Shown: positions 1 through 8,721, counted from the first letter of the stretch. The stretch is DNA of 23,411 nt from GH45 sp046704385 (GCA_046704385.1 JBJKSB010000007.1:1-23411); one strand, 5' to 3'. The notes: generated by a model from the sequence alone, not told the origin. Translations and numbers: made by a program.

Positions 1-69
1 GTATTCTTTAAACTTAGCTCTACAGGAAGCTTCATCAGGAAACTCTTCCATGAATTTGATAAGATTCAT
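1..69 (-). CDS. IS1595-family transposase, N-terminal 23 codons (runs off the left edge)
   Basis: Reading the minus strand from an ATG at 69 down to base 1 gives an open frame starting MNLIKFMEEFPDEASC and continuing RAKFKEY to the edge. This matches the start of IS1595/ISXO2-like transposases, which open with an F-x-E-x-F-P-D-E-x-x-C stretch ahead of a zinc-ribbon domain. The zinc-binding cysteines and the DDE/DDN catalytic domain would lie left of the window. It would catalyse insertion of its own element. The neighbouring plus-strand gene has lost its front part, which fits an insertion there. Only 23 residues are visible, so whether the copy is intact is unknown. Confidence 0.72.
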   Translation of the reverse strand, partial: MNLIKFMEEFPDEASCRAKFKEY

Positions 70-145
70 ATCAATTTTTTTCCTATAATATAATAAATAT
101 TATTCATTCCCGATAGACATAAAATATTATTTACAACCTGTTAGA
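70..145. other. Junction between the IS1595-type element and a truncated gene
   Basis: This AT-rich stretch should hold the 5' untranslated part and terminal inverted repeat of the element, followed by target DNA. I cannot fix the IS end: the other end is outside the window, and no terminal repeat or target duplication can be paired by eye. The plus-strand frame of the neighbouring barrel gene stays open back to base 89 but has no convincing start codon or signal peptide. The true junction is therefore probably between about 89 and 146. Confidence 0.4.
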
Positions 146-472
146 GATGCCAAATTCCTTTGGCTTTTCAAATCAGCCTACAAGAACACTTTTGCAGATC
201 TTAATGTCAGGTACATGAACCTTGACGGAATTCACAATGATGCAGAATGCCTGTATGAGTCATTTTTTATAGGCGCAGGTATCGGACAAAACTGGGTTTG
301 GAATACAGGATTTACCATCAGTTATTGGTTAGGTTATGGCCCGCCCCTTAATGGTGAATACAAATGGAAAAATACCGTGCCGGAGGACGGAGATTCCTGG
401 GCTAAAACCTACAATATTTCCTCTGGTTTGGATTTCGGATTATCACTTGGCTACTCTTTCGGAGGCCACTAA
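146..472 (+). pseudogene. C-terminal remnant of an outer-membrane beta-barrel protein
   Basis: The frame ending at 472 is open from base 89 and looks like real protein from about 146 (RDAKFLWLFKSAYKNTF), well upstream of the first ATG at 215. It has alternating aromatic and glycine-rich strands (FFIGAGIGQNW, FTISYWLGYG) and ends GLSLGYSFGGH, as in the last strands of Bacteroidota porin-like or DUF3575-like barrels. No signal peptide or start is present, and an IS1595 transposase gene lies immediately upstream in the opposite direction. I read it as a gene whose 5' part was cut off by the insertion. The ATG at 215 is internal. The exact family is uncertain. Confidence 0.55.
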
Positions 473-537
473 AATAAACCTTTAAAAATAAAACTATGAA
501 AACAGAAACCATTACAACAAACCAGTAAAATTCAATC

Positions 538-1218
538 ATGCCATTGGATGAAAATAAGAAACAAAAGATTATAAAAACCTTTGGCAAATACACATTGGAA
601 TTAAAAAAATTATTGACCCGGAAGTATGGAGAAAGTAACGCTGAATCAATTATAAGCATTGCTAAAGGATATTTTCCAGCTATTGTTGATCAGATGCCTT
701 ATTTTAAAACACCTATGTATGATACTTTAATCGTGACCAGCGGTAAAATGTTGGCTTTAAAAAAAGCCTTGAAAGACAAAGGTATCGGAGTTGAAGAGTT
801 TATTCAATTAATGCTTGAACATACCAGGATATCACAAAGCAAAACGCCAAAAGCCATACTAAAATTTGGCGGTAAGGTCTTCTTAAGCAAAATCATGCGG
901 TCGTATTTGAATAATGTAGCTATAAAAGTTACTGCATATGGCTGGCCTACAGAGGTAATCAACGGATCGGGAGATGATGATTTTGAAATGAAGGTATGTA
1001 CACGGAATTGTCAAATGGTTGAATTTATAAAAATAGTTGGTGAAGATGATCTTATACCTTACTGTTCGTTTATGGATTTTGCTAATGCAGAATCGATGGG
1101 CTACAGCCTAAAACAAACAACCCGAATAAGTTCAGGGGTTTGCACTTTTTGTTTTAATAAAAAAGGCCCTGTACAGTGGCCTGATAACCTTCAAAAAATT
1201 CTAGAAAATGCTTCATAA
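538..1218 (+). CDS. L-2-amino-thiazoline-4-carboxylic acid hydrolase (ATC hydrolase)-like protein
   Basis: A 226-aa soluble protein with no signal peptide. The C-terminal third, with YCSFMDFANAESMGYSL near residues 178-194 followed by T-x-R-I-S-S-G-V-C-T-F-C-F, has the layout of the ATC hydrolase family (PF14196): a conserved cysteine-containing 'C..D' stretch, then a final strand of the form C-x-F-x-F. In the founding enzyme this activity opens a thiazoline ring on the way to L-cysteine. Most homologues are uncharacterised, so the substrate here is unknown. It opens the packed plus-strand gene set, and its last 11 bp overlap the next gene, suggesting translational coupling. The ATG at 538 is the first sensible start and follows a stop in the same region. 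Confidence 0.6.
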   Translation: MPLDENKKQKIIKTFGKYTLELKKLLTRKYGESNAESIISIAKGYFPAIVDQMPYFKTPMYDTLIVTSGKMLALKKALKDKGIGVEEFIQLMLEHTRISQSKTPKAILKFGGKVFLSKIMRSYLNNVAIKVTAYGWPTEVINGSGDDDFEMKVCTRNCQMVEFIKIVGEDDLIPYCSFMDFANAESMGYSLKQTTRISSGVCTFCFNKKGPVQWPDNLQKILENAS

Positions 1219-1690
1219 TTTCAGAAGATTAGCGTTTATCTGTCTTTTGGTTTCATTATTTAAAATGATAACAGGAAGACTATTTCTAACCAACAAATGG
1301 CTTGGAATGGACGTAAGGATGGATCAACAATCAAAATATACACTATTCAGAAACATAAAATTGGCTTCTGCCAGTACCAATGAATCGTGTGTTTTTGTGA
1401 TCAGCTTTAAGTTTAGCCATTTATCACACCAGACAAACAAGCGTGCTTCTATTATTCCAATGCTAATGATAACAGGATTTCCTGGTTTCCAGCAAAAACT
1501 ATATGCAGTAAATCATGAATCCGGTTTTTGGATGGGAATATATCAATGGAAGTCACAAAGCCATTTACAAGCTTATAAAAAATCATTTGTCTTTCGAATT
1601 ATGAACAAGCGTGCAGTCAACGGATCAATAAATTCAGTTGAGTTAATTGGTCAAAAGCTATCGGATTTTTTAAGTTCAACCAAATATTAA
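1208..1690 (+). CDS. Membrane-anchored YdhR-like (dimeric alpha/beta barrel) protein
   Basis: A 160-aa protein whose start overlaps the end of the preceding gene. Residues about 7-27 are hydrophobic and could form one membrane anchor or an uncleaved signal. The middle, with GFPGFQQKLYAVNHESGFW followed by GIYQWKSQSHLQAYKKS (about residues 89-125), resembles the YdhR/antibiotic-biosynthesis-monooxygenase fold: 'PGF..K.W..d..tg..gg.Y.W.s...a..y'. Members of that ferredoxin-like superfamily include cofactor-free monooxygenases and proteins of unknown role. A membrane-anchored form is unusual for the family. The fold is inferred from this motif only; I have no substrate evidence. Confidence 0.5.
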   Translation: MLHNFRRLAFICLLVSLFKMITGRLFLTNKWLGMDVRMDQQSKYTLFRNIKLASASTNESCVFVISFKFSHLSHQTNKRASIIPMLMITGFPGFQQKLYAVNHESGFWMGIYQWKSQSHLQAYKKSFVFRIMNKRAVNGSINSVELIGQKLSDFLSSTKY

Positions 1691-1717
1691 TCCTTTTAAG
1701 AACCAAACCTCATAGAA

Positions 1718-2419
1718 ATGAAAACACTAAGCACAATTCAAAAAAACGCAAGAACAGCAGGATGGGCTTATTTGCTAATCATTGTAACATCAATTCTTGC
1801 TATGATACTTGGACCCTATAAACTAATGGTAAAGAAAGATATGCCTGCCACAATCAATAATATTGCAGGCAACCCAATATTGTTCAGAGCCGGGTTTACT
1901 TACGACCTGCTCATGTTTACGGGCGTAATTATTCTGTCTGTTGCGCTTTACAGTGTACTTAAATATATTAATAAACCAATGGCAACCATAGCTTTATTAA
2001 GCCGTTTTGGAGAAGCTATTCTTGGAAGCTTAACTGTTATTTGCGGTGTTGCAATTATGTTACTAATCAGCGACGATCAATTATCTGGGTCTAATCAAAA
2101 AACAGTTTCTTTATTATTTGATATAAAAGATGCACTAATGAACCTGGTTTTTGCCTTTTTAGGTTTTGGCTCCATGCTATATTGCTACTTGTTTTATAAG
2201 TCAAGATTTATACCCAGGGCTTTAGCAGCTTTCGGTTTTTTAGCATTTGCTCTTGTTTTTGTTGAGAGTATTCTGGTGCTGCTTTTTAATTCAGAATCAT
2301 CAGCTATTGCCGGAGTACCAGCCATTCTTTTTGAAATAACCATTGGATTTTGGCTAAGCATTAAAGGCGTGAATACACAAAGCCTTCATGATAAATATTC
2401 AGAAAAATTTCAATCATAA
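1718..2419 (+). CDS. DUF4386 family integral membrane protein
   Basis: A 233-aa protein with about six hydrophobic helices (roughly residues 15-37, 57-80, 88-117, 137-160, 168-190, 198-218). The start NARTAGWAYLLIIVTSI, the central LLSRFGEAILGSL and LFDIKDALMNLVFAFLGFGSMLYC are the usual signature of the DUF4386 family (PF14329), common in Bacteroidota and Firmicutes and of unknown function. It sits 27 bp after the YdhR-like gene and 17 bp before a small membrane protein gene. Family assignment is fairly secure; role is not. Confidence 0.75.
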   Translation: MKTLSTIQKNARTAGWAYLLIIVTSILAMILGPYKLMVKKDMPATINNIAGNPILFRAGFTYDLLMFTGVIILSVALYSVLKYINKPMATIALLSRFGEAILGSLTVICGVAIMLLISDDQLSGSNQKTVSLLFDIKDALMNLVFAFLGFGSMLYCYLFYKSRFIPRALAAFGFLAFALVFVESILVLLFNSESSAIAGVPAILFEITIGFWLSIKGVNTQSLHDKYSEKFQS

Positions 2420-2436
2420 CCCCAAAAATATAAATC

Positions 2437-2637
2437 ATGAAAACTAAAATGAATTTAAACGGATCGCTTGCCATTGCCGGTGGTCTGATATTAGGACTGG
2501 GAGGTGGACTTGCACTATTCCAAATCAGTGCACTTTTATTTGTAGGCAGCATGTTGGCCGGATTAGGGCTTGGCCTCATCATATCTGCATTTGTAGCAAA
2601 AGAAGTATTGGTTAACAAAAAAATCAAGGAGAAATAA
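2437..2637 (+). CDS. Small two-helix membrane protein, unknown function
   Basis: A 66-aa protein with two glycine- and leucine-rich hydrophobic segments (about residues 10-30 and 31-54) and a lysine-rich cytoplasmic-type tail (VNKKIKEK). The glycine spacing (GGLILGLGGGLALF) suggests close helix packing. The gene lies 17 bp after the DUF4386 gene and only 2 bp before the serine hydrolase gene, so it is very probably co-transcribed. It is not recognised as a named family. Position and composition make it more likely real than spurious; it could be a partner of the DUF4386 protein. Confidence 0.6.
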   Translation: MKTKMNLNGSLAIAGGLILGLGGGLALFQISALLFVGSMLAGLGLGLIISAFVAKEVLVNKKIKEK

Positions 2638-2639
2638 AA

Positions 2640-3809
2640 ATGAAATCGCTCATAATACTTGCAATTTTATCAATGTTCAACATGGGTTGCAGTAATGATT
2701 TTACGAATCATTACCCATATACACCACCGGAAGACATTGATGACGGACTTGATGTCGGAACTATGGAAGAAGTTGATATTGACAGTCAAATGATACTTAA
2801 AGCTGTTGGCCGCATTGATCAGGGCAAATATGGTGAAATACATTCCATGCTGATTTATAAAGATCACAAACTGGTTTACGAAAGCTATTTCCAGGGACAC
2901 AAATATAAGTGGGATGCCCCCGGATATTATGGCGAATGGGTACAGTGGGATAAAACCATGTTACACCAGATCATGTCGTGTACCAAAAGCTTTGCCTCAG
3001 CTTGTATAGGAATTGCAGTGGACAAAGGATACATTAAAAGTATACATCAATCCATTTTTGATTACCTGCCCAATCATCAGCAATATAATTCAGACGGAAG
3101 GGAAAATATTACTATTGAACATTTGCTTACTATGACATCAGGGTTACAATGGGATGAATGGCATGCTTCCCATGCCACTGCAGCCAATGATATTGACCGG
3201 TTATATATCGAATGTTGGGAAAATCCATTAAACTGCGTTTTAGAGCGACCGTTAGTTGCTAAACCTGGTGGTGTATTTACTTACAATGGCGGAGGCATGA
3301 TTACCTTAGCTGAAATTCTTAAAAACGCCACAGGATTAAGCATGGTTGAATTTGGTAAACAAAACCTATTTGGTCCTTTGGGAATTGACACCCTGCAATG
3401 GGATACATACCCCAACGGCGAAGTTGAAGCCGGTGGAGGATTGCATTTAAGACCCCGCGATATGTTAAAACTGGGAGTACTATACATGAACAACGGCGTA
3501 TGGAATGGGAAGCAGGTTATACCACAAGACTGGGTTGAAAAAAGTTCCATGGATTACAACAACAATTCAGGAATTAAAATACCCATTGAAGATTCCGGAA
3601 AAAACGGTTACGGTTATACCTGGTGGACCAGTGAAGTGGGTAGCGGAAGTCACAAAACCCATATGTACCGGGCCAATGGCTGGGGCGGACAGGTAATTAT
3701 GGTATTGCCTGAAAAAAATACAGTGGTAGTTTTTACCAGCGGTAATTATACTTCAAAATCACACTTATTCGAAATACTGGAACGATTTATTCTTCCGGCA
3801 ATTGACTAA
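2640..3809 (+). CDS. Class C beta-lactamase-family serine hydrolase, lipoprotein
   Basis: A 389-aa protein of normal family length. The N-terminus is a lipoprotein signal with a probable lipobox ending at Cys17 (FNMGC), so the enzyme should be anchored in the envelope. The S-x-x-K motif is S113-C-T-K116; the tyrosine motif region is F-T-Y215-N-G-G; EHLLTMTSGL (160-169) and YRANGWGGQ (343-351) are standard landmarks, the last near the third active-site motif. Relatives include beta-lactamase class C, D-aminopeptidases, esterases and penicillin-binding-like enzymes, so the substrate cannot be named. It is followed by a second lipoprotein hydrolase, suggesting that both act on the same imported or envelope compound. 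The Y-N-G form of the second motif, rather than Y-x-N, speaks against a classical AmpC lactamase. Confidence 0.88.
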   Translation: MKSLIILAILSMFNMGCSNDFTNHYPYTPPEDIDDGLDVGTMEEVDIDSQMILKAVGRIDQGKYGEIHSMLIYKDHKLVYESYFQGHKYKWDAPGYYGEWVQWDKTMLHQIMSCTKSFASACIGIAVDKGYIKSIHQSIFDYLPNHQQYNSDGRENITIEHLLTMTSGLQWDEWHASHATAANDIDRLYIECWENPLNCVLERPLVAKPGGVFTYNGGGMITLAEILKNATGLSMVEFGKQNLFGPLGIDTLQWDTYPNGEVEAGGGLHLRPRDMLKLGVLYMNNGVWNGKQVIPQDWVEKSSMDYNNNSGIKIPIEDSGKNGYGYTWWTSEVGSGSHKTHMYRANGWGGQVIMVLPEKNTVVVFTSGNYTSKSHLFEILERFILPAID

Positions 3810-3839
3810 TAATACTATTAACTTTTAATCCTTAAAATT

Positions 3840-4826
3840 ATGAAAACAATTAAAATTACCTTAAGATTAACAGTAGTGTTTATGGCTGCAATAACACTAT
3901 TCAGTTGTGAACCATTGAATCTGGATGAACCAGGCCTTTTGGTTCCAAAAACAGTTGATGAAGATGCATCATTACCTTCAATTTTTGTGAATGGTACTCT
4001 TTTACATTCCGAAGCTTTCGGAAATCCGAATGATCCGATGATCATCACCCTTCACGGTGGTCCTGGTGGAGATTATCGCTCCATCCTCAATTGTAAGGAA
4101 TTTGCCAATGATGGATATTACGTCGTCTTCTATGATCAGCGAGGTTCCGGCTTATCTCAACGCCACGATGAGGATGAAGGTGTATTTACAGGTGAAACCT
4201 TTGTAGATGATTTGGATTCCGTAATCAATTATTATAAACAGTCTCCTGATCAGAAAGTGATTTTGATGGGACATTCCTGGGGTGGAATGCTTGCTGCCGA
4301 ATATGTAAATCAAAATCCTGAAAAAGTGGACGGACTGGTAATTATGGAAGCCGGTGGTTTGGTTATGGACGATATGATGGAATATGTTCATGCCTGGATG
4401 AAATATGATCTGACAAAAGAGGCAGTAAATGATATAGTATATAAAGACCAGTTTATTTCAGGCAATACACACGAAGTACTTGATTATAAAATGGCTATAC
4501 AGCCTCATTTGGATGAAAATGTGGGTAATCCGGGTCATACTCCGTTTTGGAGACCAGGAGCCGTTTGTAATACAGCTTTGTTTAACTATGCTATCGAAAA
4601 CCCGATCGATTTCACTACAAATCTCGATCAGTACACAAAAAAGGTGCTATTTGCATACAGTGAACTAAATCCTGCCTACGGTAAAGAGCATGCTGAAAAA
4701 GTAGCCAGTGCATTTCCAAATGTTGATGTGGTTGAAATAAAAGGATGTGGACATGAAATCCCTTATTTTGGATGGGAAAGCTACTACCCTATCGCCCTAG
4801 CTTACTTAAATCAGATAACAAAATAA
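3840..4826 (+). CDS. Alpha/beta hydrolase, proline-iminopeptidase-like, lipoprotein
   Basis: A 328-aa protein with a lipoprotein signal (cysteine at residue 23, TLFSC). The alpha/beta-hydrolase landmarks are H72-G-G-P-G-G (oxyanion loop), YDQRGSG (98-104), the nucleophile elbow G-H-S146-W-G-G, and the late histidine in G-C-G-H305-E. The HGGPGG plus DQRGSG pair is typical of the S33 family (prolyl aminopeptidase and relatives), which removes N-terminal residues or cleaves small amides and esters. At the position expected for the catalytic acid the sequence reads FAYSELNPAYG, so the acid may be Glu275 instead of Asp; this is by inspection only. It lies 30 bp downstream of the other lipoprotein hydrolase and 25 bp upstream of a beta-barrel gene. 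Confidence 0.87.
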   Translation: MKTIKITLRLTVVFMAAITLFSCEPLNLDEPGLLVPKTVDEDASLPSIFVNGTLLHSEAFGNPNDPMIITLHGGPGGDYRSILNCKEFANDGYYVVFYDQRGSGLSQRHDEDEGVFTGETFVDDLDSVINYYKQSPDQKVILMGHSWGGMLAAEYVNQNPEKVDGLVIMEAGGLVMDDMMEYVHAWMKYDLTKEAVNDIVYKDQFISGNTHEVLDYKMAIQPHLDENVGNPGHTPFWRPGAVCNTALFNYAIENPIDFTTNLDQYTKKVLFAYSELNPAYGKEHAEKVASAFPNVDVVEIKGCGHEIPYFGWESYYPIALAYLNQITK

Positions 4827-4851
4827 TTGAACCCATTTAAAAATAGAAATC

Positions 4852-5517
4852 ATGAAAAAAATAATATTTCCTCTTTTAATTATGGTAATCATGGGCAACA
4901 TTTGTTCTGCCCAGTATACTAACTGGAATTCAGATAACTCAGACAAAAGAAATGCAGTTTCCCTGCAGTTGGGTTATGACTATGCTTTGACTCTTGGTGC
5001 AGGTTATACTCGAACATTAGATTTTTTTAAACCCATGCTGCTTGGTATAGAATACTCGATACCCATGGGTGACAATTTATTCGATGATCATAAGATAAAG
5101 ATTGGTGGAGAAATTGAATTGCTAAATAAAAAAAACCTTTATGTTTCAGCCAAAGCAAAAGGCATTATCAGGAGATATCAATCGGATAATGTGAATATTT
5201 TAAATTTTGGAAGTGATCTTGGGCTGACAGCAGGTATCTATAAAACCAAATGGTACCTGGCTGGTGAATTAGGCTTTGACAAAGCTATCTCATCGCACTT
5301 GAAACATACGGAATTATTTAAAGAAATATATCCACAGGTTGAAGACGGTTGGTTTCTGTCTACCGGTGGTCAGTTTTATTATGATTTGAATGCCGGCTAT
5401 TCCATACATAACCTGGTTGATTTAAACCTAAAGGTTGGTATGACCAATGCTCAATGGCACGATACGAATGCCTTGTTACCCTATTATGTTCAAATAGGAA
5501 TAAATAGAGCATTTTAA
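4852..5517 (+). CDS. Secreted outer-membrane beta-barrel protein, unknown function
   Basis: A 221-aa protein with a clear Sec signal (hydrophobic 4-18, cleavage near NICSA-QYT). The rest consists of alternating hydrophobic/polar strands of about 10 residues with many Gly, Tyr and Phe residues (SLQLGYDYALTLGAGYTRTL, LYVSAKAKGIIRR), and it ends in VQIGINRAF, with the terminal phenylalanine typical of barrels inserted by the BAM machinery. Eight to ten strands would fit the length. It is 12 bp upstream of the TonB-dependent receptor gene, so the two may form a functional pair at the outer membrane. No named family is recognised. Confidence 0.7.
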   Translation: MKKIIFPLLIMVIMGNICSAQYTNWNSDNSDKRNAVSLQLGYDYALTLGAGYTRTLDFFKPMLLGIEYSIPMGDNLFDDHKIKIGGEIELLNKKNLYVSAKAKGIIRRYQSDNVNILNFGSDLGLTAGIYKTKWYLAGELGFDKAISSHLKHTELFKEIYPQVEDGWFLSTGGQFYYDLNAGYSIHNLVDLNLKVGMTNAQWHDTNALLPYYVQIGINRAF

Positions 5518-5529
5518 AAAAGCGAAATC

Positions 5530-7863
5530 ATGAAAAGAATTATTATATCCGCTATAACGATCGTTATTTCTCTAAATGCTGCAATTTGCCAGAATCTTGC
5601 ACAAACAGTAAGAGGAACAATAAAAGATTCGGACAATGATATGCCTTTGATTGGAGCAACAGTCGTTATAGATGGAACAAAATCAATTATTGGGACAGCA
5701 ACTGATCTGGACGGTAATTTCAGTCTTGAAAATATACCGGTTGGCAGAATAACACTTCAATTATCATACCTGGGATATGAAAGTAAATCAATACCTAATA
5801 TTGTTGTGTCAACAGGTAAAGAAGTTGTTCTGACTCTTGATATGACTGAATCAACCGTAAAAATAGATGAGGTAGTAATAACTCCGGAAGTGCAAAAAGA
5901 TGAAGCACTTAATGAAATGTCTATTATCAGCGCAAGAACCATCTCTGTGGAAGAAACAAACAGGTATGCAGGCTCAATAAATGATCCTGCCCGCATGGTA
6001 TCTTCGTATGCAGGTGTTACCAACAATCCTCTTGGGAATAATGAAATTATTGTACGGGGAAACTCTCCACAAGGAATTTTATGGAGATTGGAAGGCATTG
6101 AGATACCCAATCCAAATCATTTCTCTAAAGTGGGTGGAACAGGTGGACCCATCAGTGCATTAAACAGCAATATGTTAGCCAACTCTGACTTTTATACGGG
6201 TGCCTTTAGTCCTGAATATGGAAATGCTACTTCCGGTGTTTTCGATATGAAACTAAGGAAAGGTAACAATATGAAAAGCGAGCAATCGTTTGGAGCAAGT
6301 GTATTAGGGACTGATATTACCGTGGAGGGTCCATTCTCGAAGAACTACAGTGGTTCTTACCTGGCAAACTACAGGTATTCAACATTAGGTTTACTTTGTG
6401 ATATGGGAGTTGTAGAATATGGAGGAATACCAAGATATCAGGATGCTTCATTTAATATTAGCTTACCAACATCTTCTATAGGTATATTCTCCATATTTGG
6501 ACTTGGTGGTTTAAGTGGAATTTATGATGAAACCAAAAGTGAAGAAGATGTAGTACTGGAGAAATCGGACACAAAGTGTAAACTTGGGATTGTAGGACTA
6601 AACCATTCCTATATTTTTAGTGAGAAAACCTATTTAAAATCAAGTGTATCTGTTTCGGGAAACTCCAGTGATAATTACTGGAAGGTCAGAGACAACAACG
6701 ATACCTTTTATACTGCAGAAGAAGGTACCATATCTGATGTTAATACCAGGTTTGCAACAACACTGAATAACAAGATAAATGCTAAAAACCGTATAAATAC
6801 AGGATTAATCTATACCATTTATTCTTTCGATTATACCTATAATGCCATAAATTCAGAGACTACAGAAATGCTTAATGTAGTGAATGAGAACGGTTCATCC
6901 GGGCTTTTTCAGGCATTTACAAGCTGGAAACACCGTTTTAATGAAAAATTAAGCTTTACTACGGGTATACATTATACACAATTACTATTGAATAATAACT
7001 TTTCTGTTGATCCGCGGGTAGCATTGAAATGGGAGTTTAAACCCAATCAGTCATTGACCATCGGATTCGGGCAACATAGTAAAACAGAAAGTTTAAGCAC
7101 CTATTTTGCCTATGGTTTAAATGAAAATTCAGAAAGAGTCAGAATAAATGAAAATCTGGAGCTTACCAAGGCACGACATTATGTGCTGGGATATGACAAC
7201 ATGCTGAAAGAAAACCTCTATTTTAAGACTGAGTTATACTATCAACAATTATATAATGTGCCTGTAGCAAATGATATAAACAGCACATTTTCAGTTTTGA
7301 ATCAGATGGATGGAATTCCGGAAACAGCTCTTGTTAATAAAGGTGCAGGGACTAACTATGGAATTGAAATGTCATTGGAAAAATTTCTGTCAAATGACTA
7401 TTATTTTCTGATTACTACTTCAGTATATGAATCAACGTACATCGCTTTGGATGGAATTGAAAGACCAACAGTATGGAATGGGAACTATGTATTCAATGTA
7501 TTGGGTGGAAAAGAATTCAAGTTTGGAAATCCTGATAAAGGAAGAGTTGCATTTTTTAATACTAAGATTGCATATGTTGGTGGTGGATTATACAGAGCTA
7601 TAGATATTGAACAATCTCATCAGCAAAACAGATCTGTATTGGGTCAATTTTATTCTGATAGTGAGGACTTCTTCAAAGCAGATTTAACAATAGGTATAAG
7701 ACGAAACAGGAAGAATGCAACCCATGAACTAAAAATTGAAGTTCAAAATGTTACAAATAATGCTTCTGTGGTTCGTGATATATATGACCCGGTAAATGGA
7801 AAAACAGCTTATTTAAAACAATTACCCATGGTACCTATTGTAAGCTATAAAATTGATTTCTAA
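5530..7863 (+). CDS. TonB-dependent outer-membrane receptor with CarboxypepD_reg-like domain
   Basis: A 777-aa protein. Residues 1-20 form a signal peptide. About residues 27-110 are a CarboxypepD_reg-like beta-sandwich (VRGTIKDSDNDMPLIGATV, then LDGNFSLENIPVG and LSYLGYES), usual in Bacteroidota receptors. The plug follows (NEIIVRGNSPQGILWRLEG; GAFSPEYGNATSGVFDMKLR), then a 22-strand-type barrel ending IVSYKIDF. It should import a ligand across the outer membrane using TonB energy. It is shorter than SusC proteins (about 1000 aa) and no SusD partner is present, which argues against a classical polysaccharide locus. Neighbours are envelope hydrolases and barrels, so a small peptide, ester or siderophore-like ligand is more plausible than a glycan; this is inference. 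Confidence 0.9.
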   Translation: MKRIIISAITIVISLNAAICQNLAQTVRGTIKDSDNDMPLIGATVVIDGTKSIIGTATDLDGNFSLENIPVGRITLQLSYLGYESKSIPNIVVSTGKEVVLTLDMTESTVKIDEVVITPEVQKDEALNEMSIISARTISVEETNRYAGSINDPARMVSSYAGVTNNPLGNNEIIVRGNSPQGILWRLEGIEIPNPNHFSKVGGTGGPISALNSNMLANSDFYTGAFSPEYGNATSGVFDMKLRKGNNMKSEQSFGASVLGTDITVEGPFSKNYSGSYLANYRYSTLGLLCDMGVVEYGGIPRYQDASFNISLPTSSIGIFSIFGLGGLSGIYDETKSEEDVVLEKSDTKCKLGIVGLNHSYIFSEKTYLKSSVSVSGNSSDNYWKVRDNNDTFYTAEEGTISDVNTRFATTLNNKINAKNRINTGLIYTIYSFDYTYNAINSETTEMLNVVNENGSSGLFQAFTSWKHRFNEKLSFTTGIHYTQLLLNNNFSVDPRVALKWEFKPNQSLTIGFGQHSKTESLSTYFAYGLNENSERVRINENLELTKARHYVLGYDNMLKENLYFKTELYYQQLYNVPVANDINSTFSVLNQMDGIPETALVNKGAGTNYGIEMSLEKFLSNDYYFLITTSVYESTYIALDGIERPTVWNGNYVFNVLGGKEFKFGNPDKGRVAFFNTKIAYVGGGLYRAIDIEQSHQQNRSVLGQFYSDSEDFFKADLTIGIRRNRKNATHELKIEVQNVTNNASVVRDIYDPVNGKTAYLKQLPMVPIVSYKIDF

Positions 7864-7893
7864 CTACTGAAAAAACGAAAAAGTAATCTAATA

Positions 7894-8685
7894 ATGAACG
7901 ATTTATCAAATACAGCCCTGGTAACCATAAAGTGTCATGCTCAGGATGCCCGGCAAAATAATCCGGTGCTAAATGATCAAAGTGCTTTAAAGGTTATCAG
8001 ATACCTGGAGACAAACATTGATCATTCAAACAGAAGTAAAATTTTCAGGCAGGTTAGTAAATCCCTTGAAAAACATATTGCATTGCGGGCACTTAAATAT
8101 GATAATTATGTGCGAGCATTTCTTTTAAAATATCCTAGTGCTACCATTATTAATATAGGTTGTGGTTTTGATAACCGTTTTGAAAGGATAGATAACGGAC
8201 AATGCAATTTTTGGGATATTGATCTGCCTGAAATAATAAATTTAAAAAGCAGGATATTTCTCCCCAATCAAAGATATCACCAGCTGGGTCAATCAGTATT
8301 TGATTATAGCTGGCTGGATAAAATTGGAACCAAACCTGTGCTGCTGCTTGCCGAGGGTGTTTTTATGTATTGCGATGAAACGGATATTAAGAATCTTTTT
8401 GAGAAAATACATGAAAAACTGAACGTAGCCGAATTTGCATTTGAAGTTTTCAGTTCGAAATGGCTCAAAGGCTGGAAAAAGAAAATGGTAGACTTTAAAT
8501 TAAAGAAAGAACTAAAATTCGGAAAAGGTGCTGAATTTGTATTCGGTATTGATGACTCAAATGCCATAGAAAAGTGGTCGCCTAACTATCAATTCATTGA
8601 AGACTGGTCGTATTTTGATACTAGAGGTAAAAGGAAAAGTGACTTCATCAGAAAAATACAATGGACAGTTTATTATAAACTGTAA
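7894..8685 (+). CDS. Class I SAM-dependent methyltransferase, leucine carboxyl methyltransferase (LCM/TcmP) family
   Basis: A 263-aa cytoplasmic protein. The SAM-binding motif I is unusual in the way typical of the LCM family (PF04072): IINIGCGFDNRFERI (85-99), followed by FWDIDLPEII (106-115) and LLLAEGVFMYC (150-160). Relatives are the protein phosphatase 2A leucine carboxyl methyltransferase and bacterial polyketide O-methyltransferases such as TcmP. These methylate carboxylates or hydroxyls of small molecules. The acceptor here is unknown. It lies between the TonB receptor gene and a predicted peptidase gene, in the same packed gene set as an exported hydrolase related to polyketide methylesterases, which suggests work on a small organic acid. 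Confidence 0.8.
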   Translation: MNDLSNTALVTIKCHAQDARQNNPVLNDQSALKVIRYLETNIDHSNRSKIFRQVSKSLEKHIALRALKYDNYVRAFLLKYPSATIINIGCGFDNRFERIDNGQCNFWDIDLPEIINLKSRIFLPNQRYHQLGQSVFDYSWLDKIGTKPVLLLAEGVFMYCDETDIKNLFEKIHEKLNVAEFAFEVFSSKWLKGWKKKMVDFKLKKELKFGKGAEFVFGIDDSNAIEKWSPNYQFIEDWSYFDTRGKRKSDFIRKIQWTVYYKL

Positions 8686-8721
8686 AACACATTAATAAGT
8701 TAAAAAGTATAATTTACGCAA

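Noticed and set aside
496..528. Ten-codon ORF (MKTETITTNQ) ahead of the ATC-hydrolase-like gene, as a leader peptide
   Set aside because: It has no attenuator-like hairpins, no codon bias for one amino acid and no conserved feature; more likely chance or decay of a gene start.
5530..7863. TonB receptor as part of a polysaccharide utilisation locus
   Set aside because: It is short for a SusC (777 aa) and there is no SusD, glycosidase or hybrid sensor nearby.
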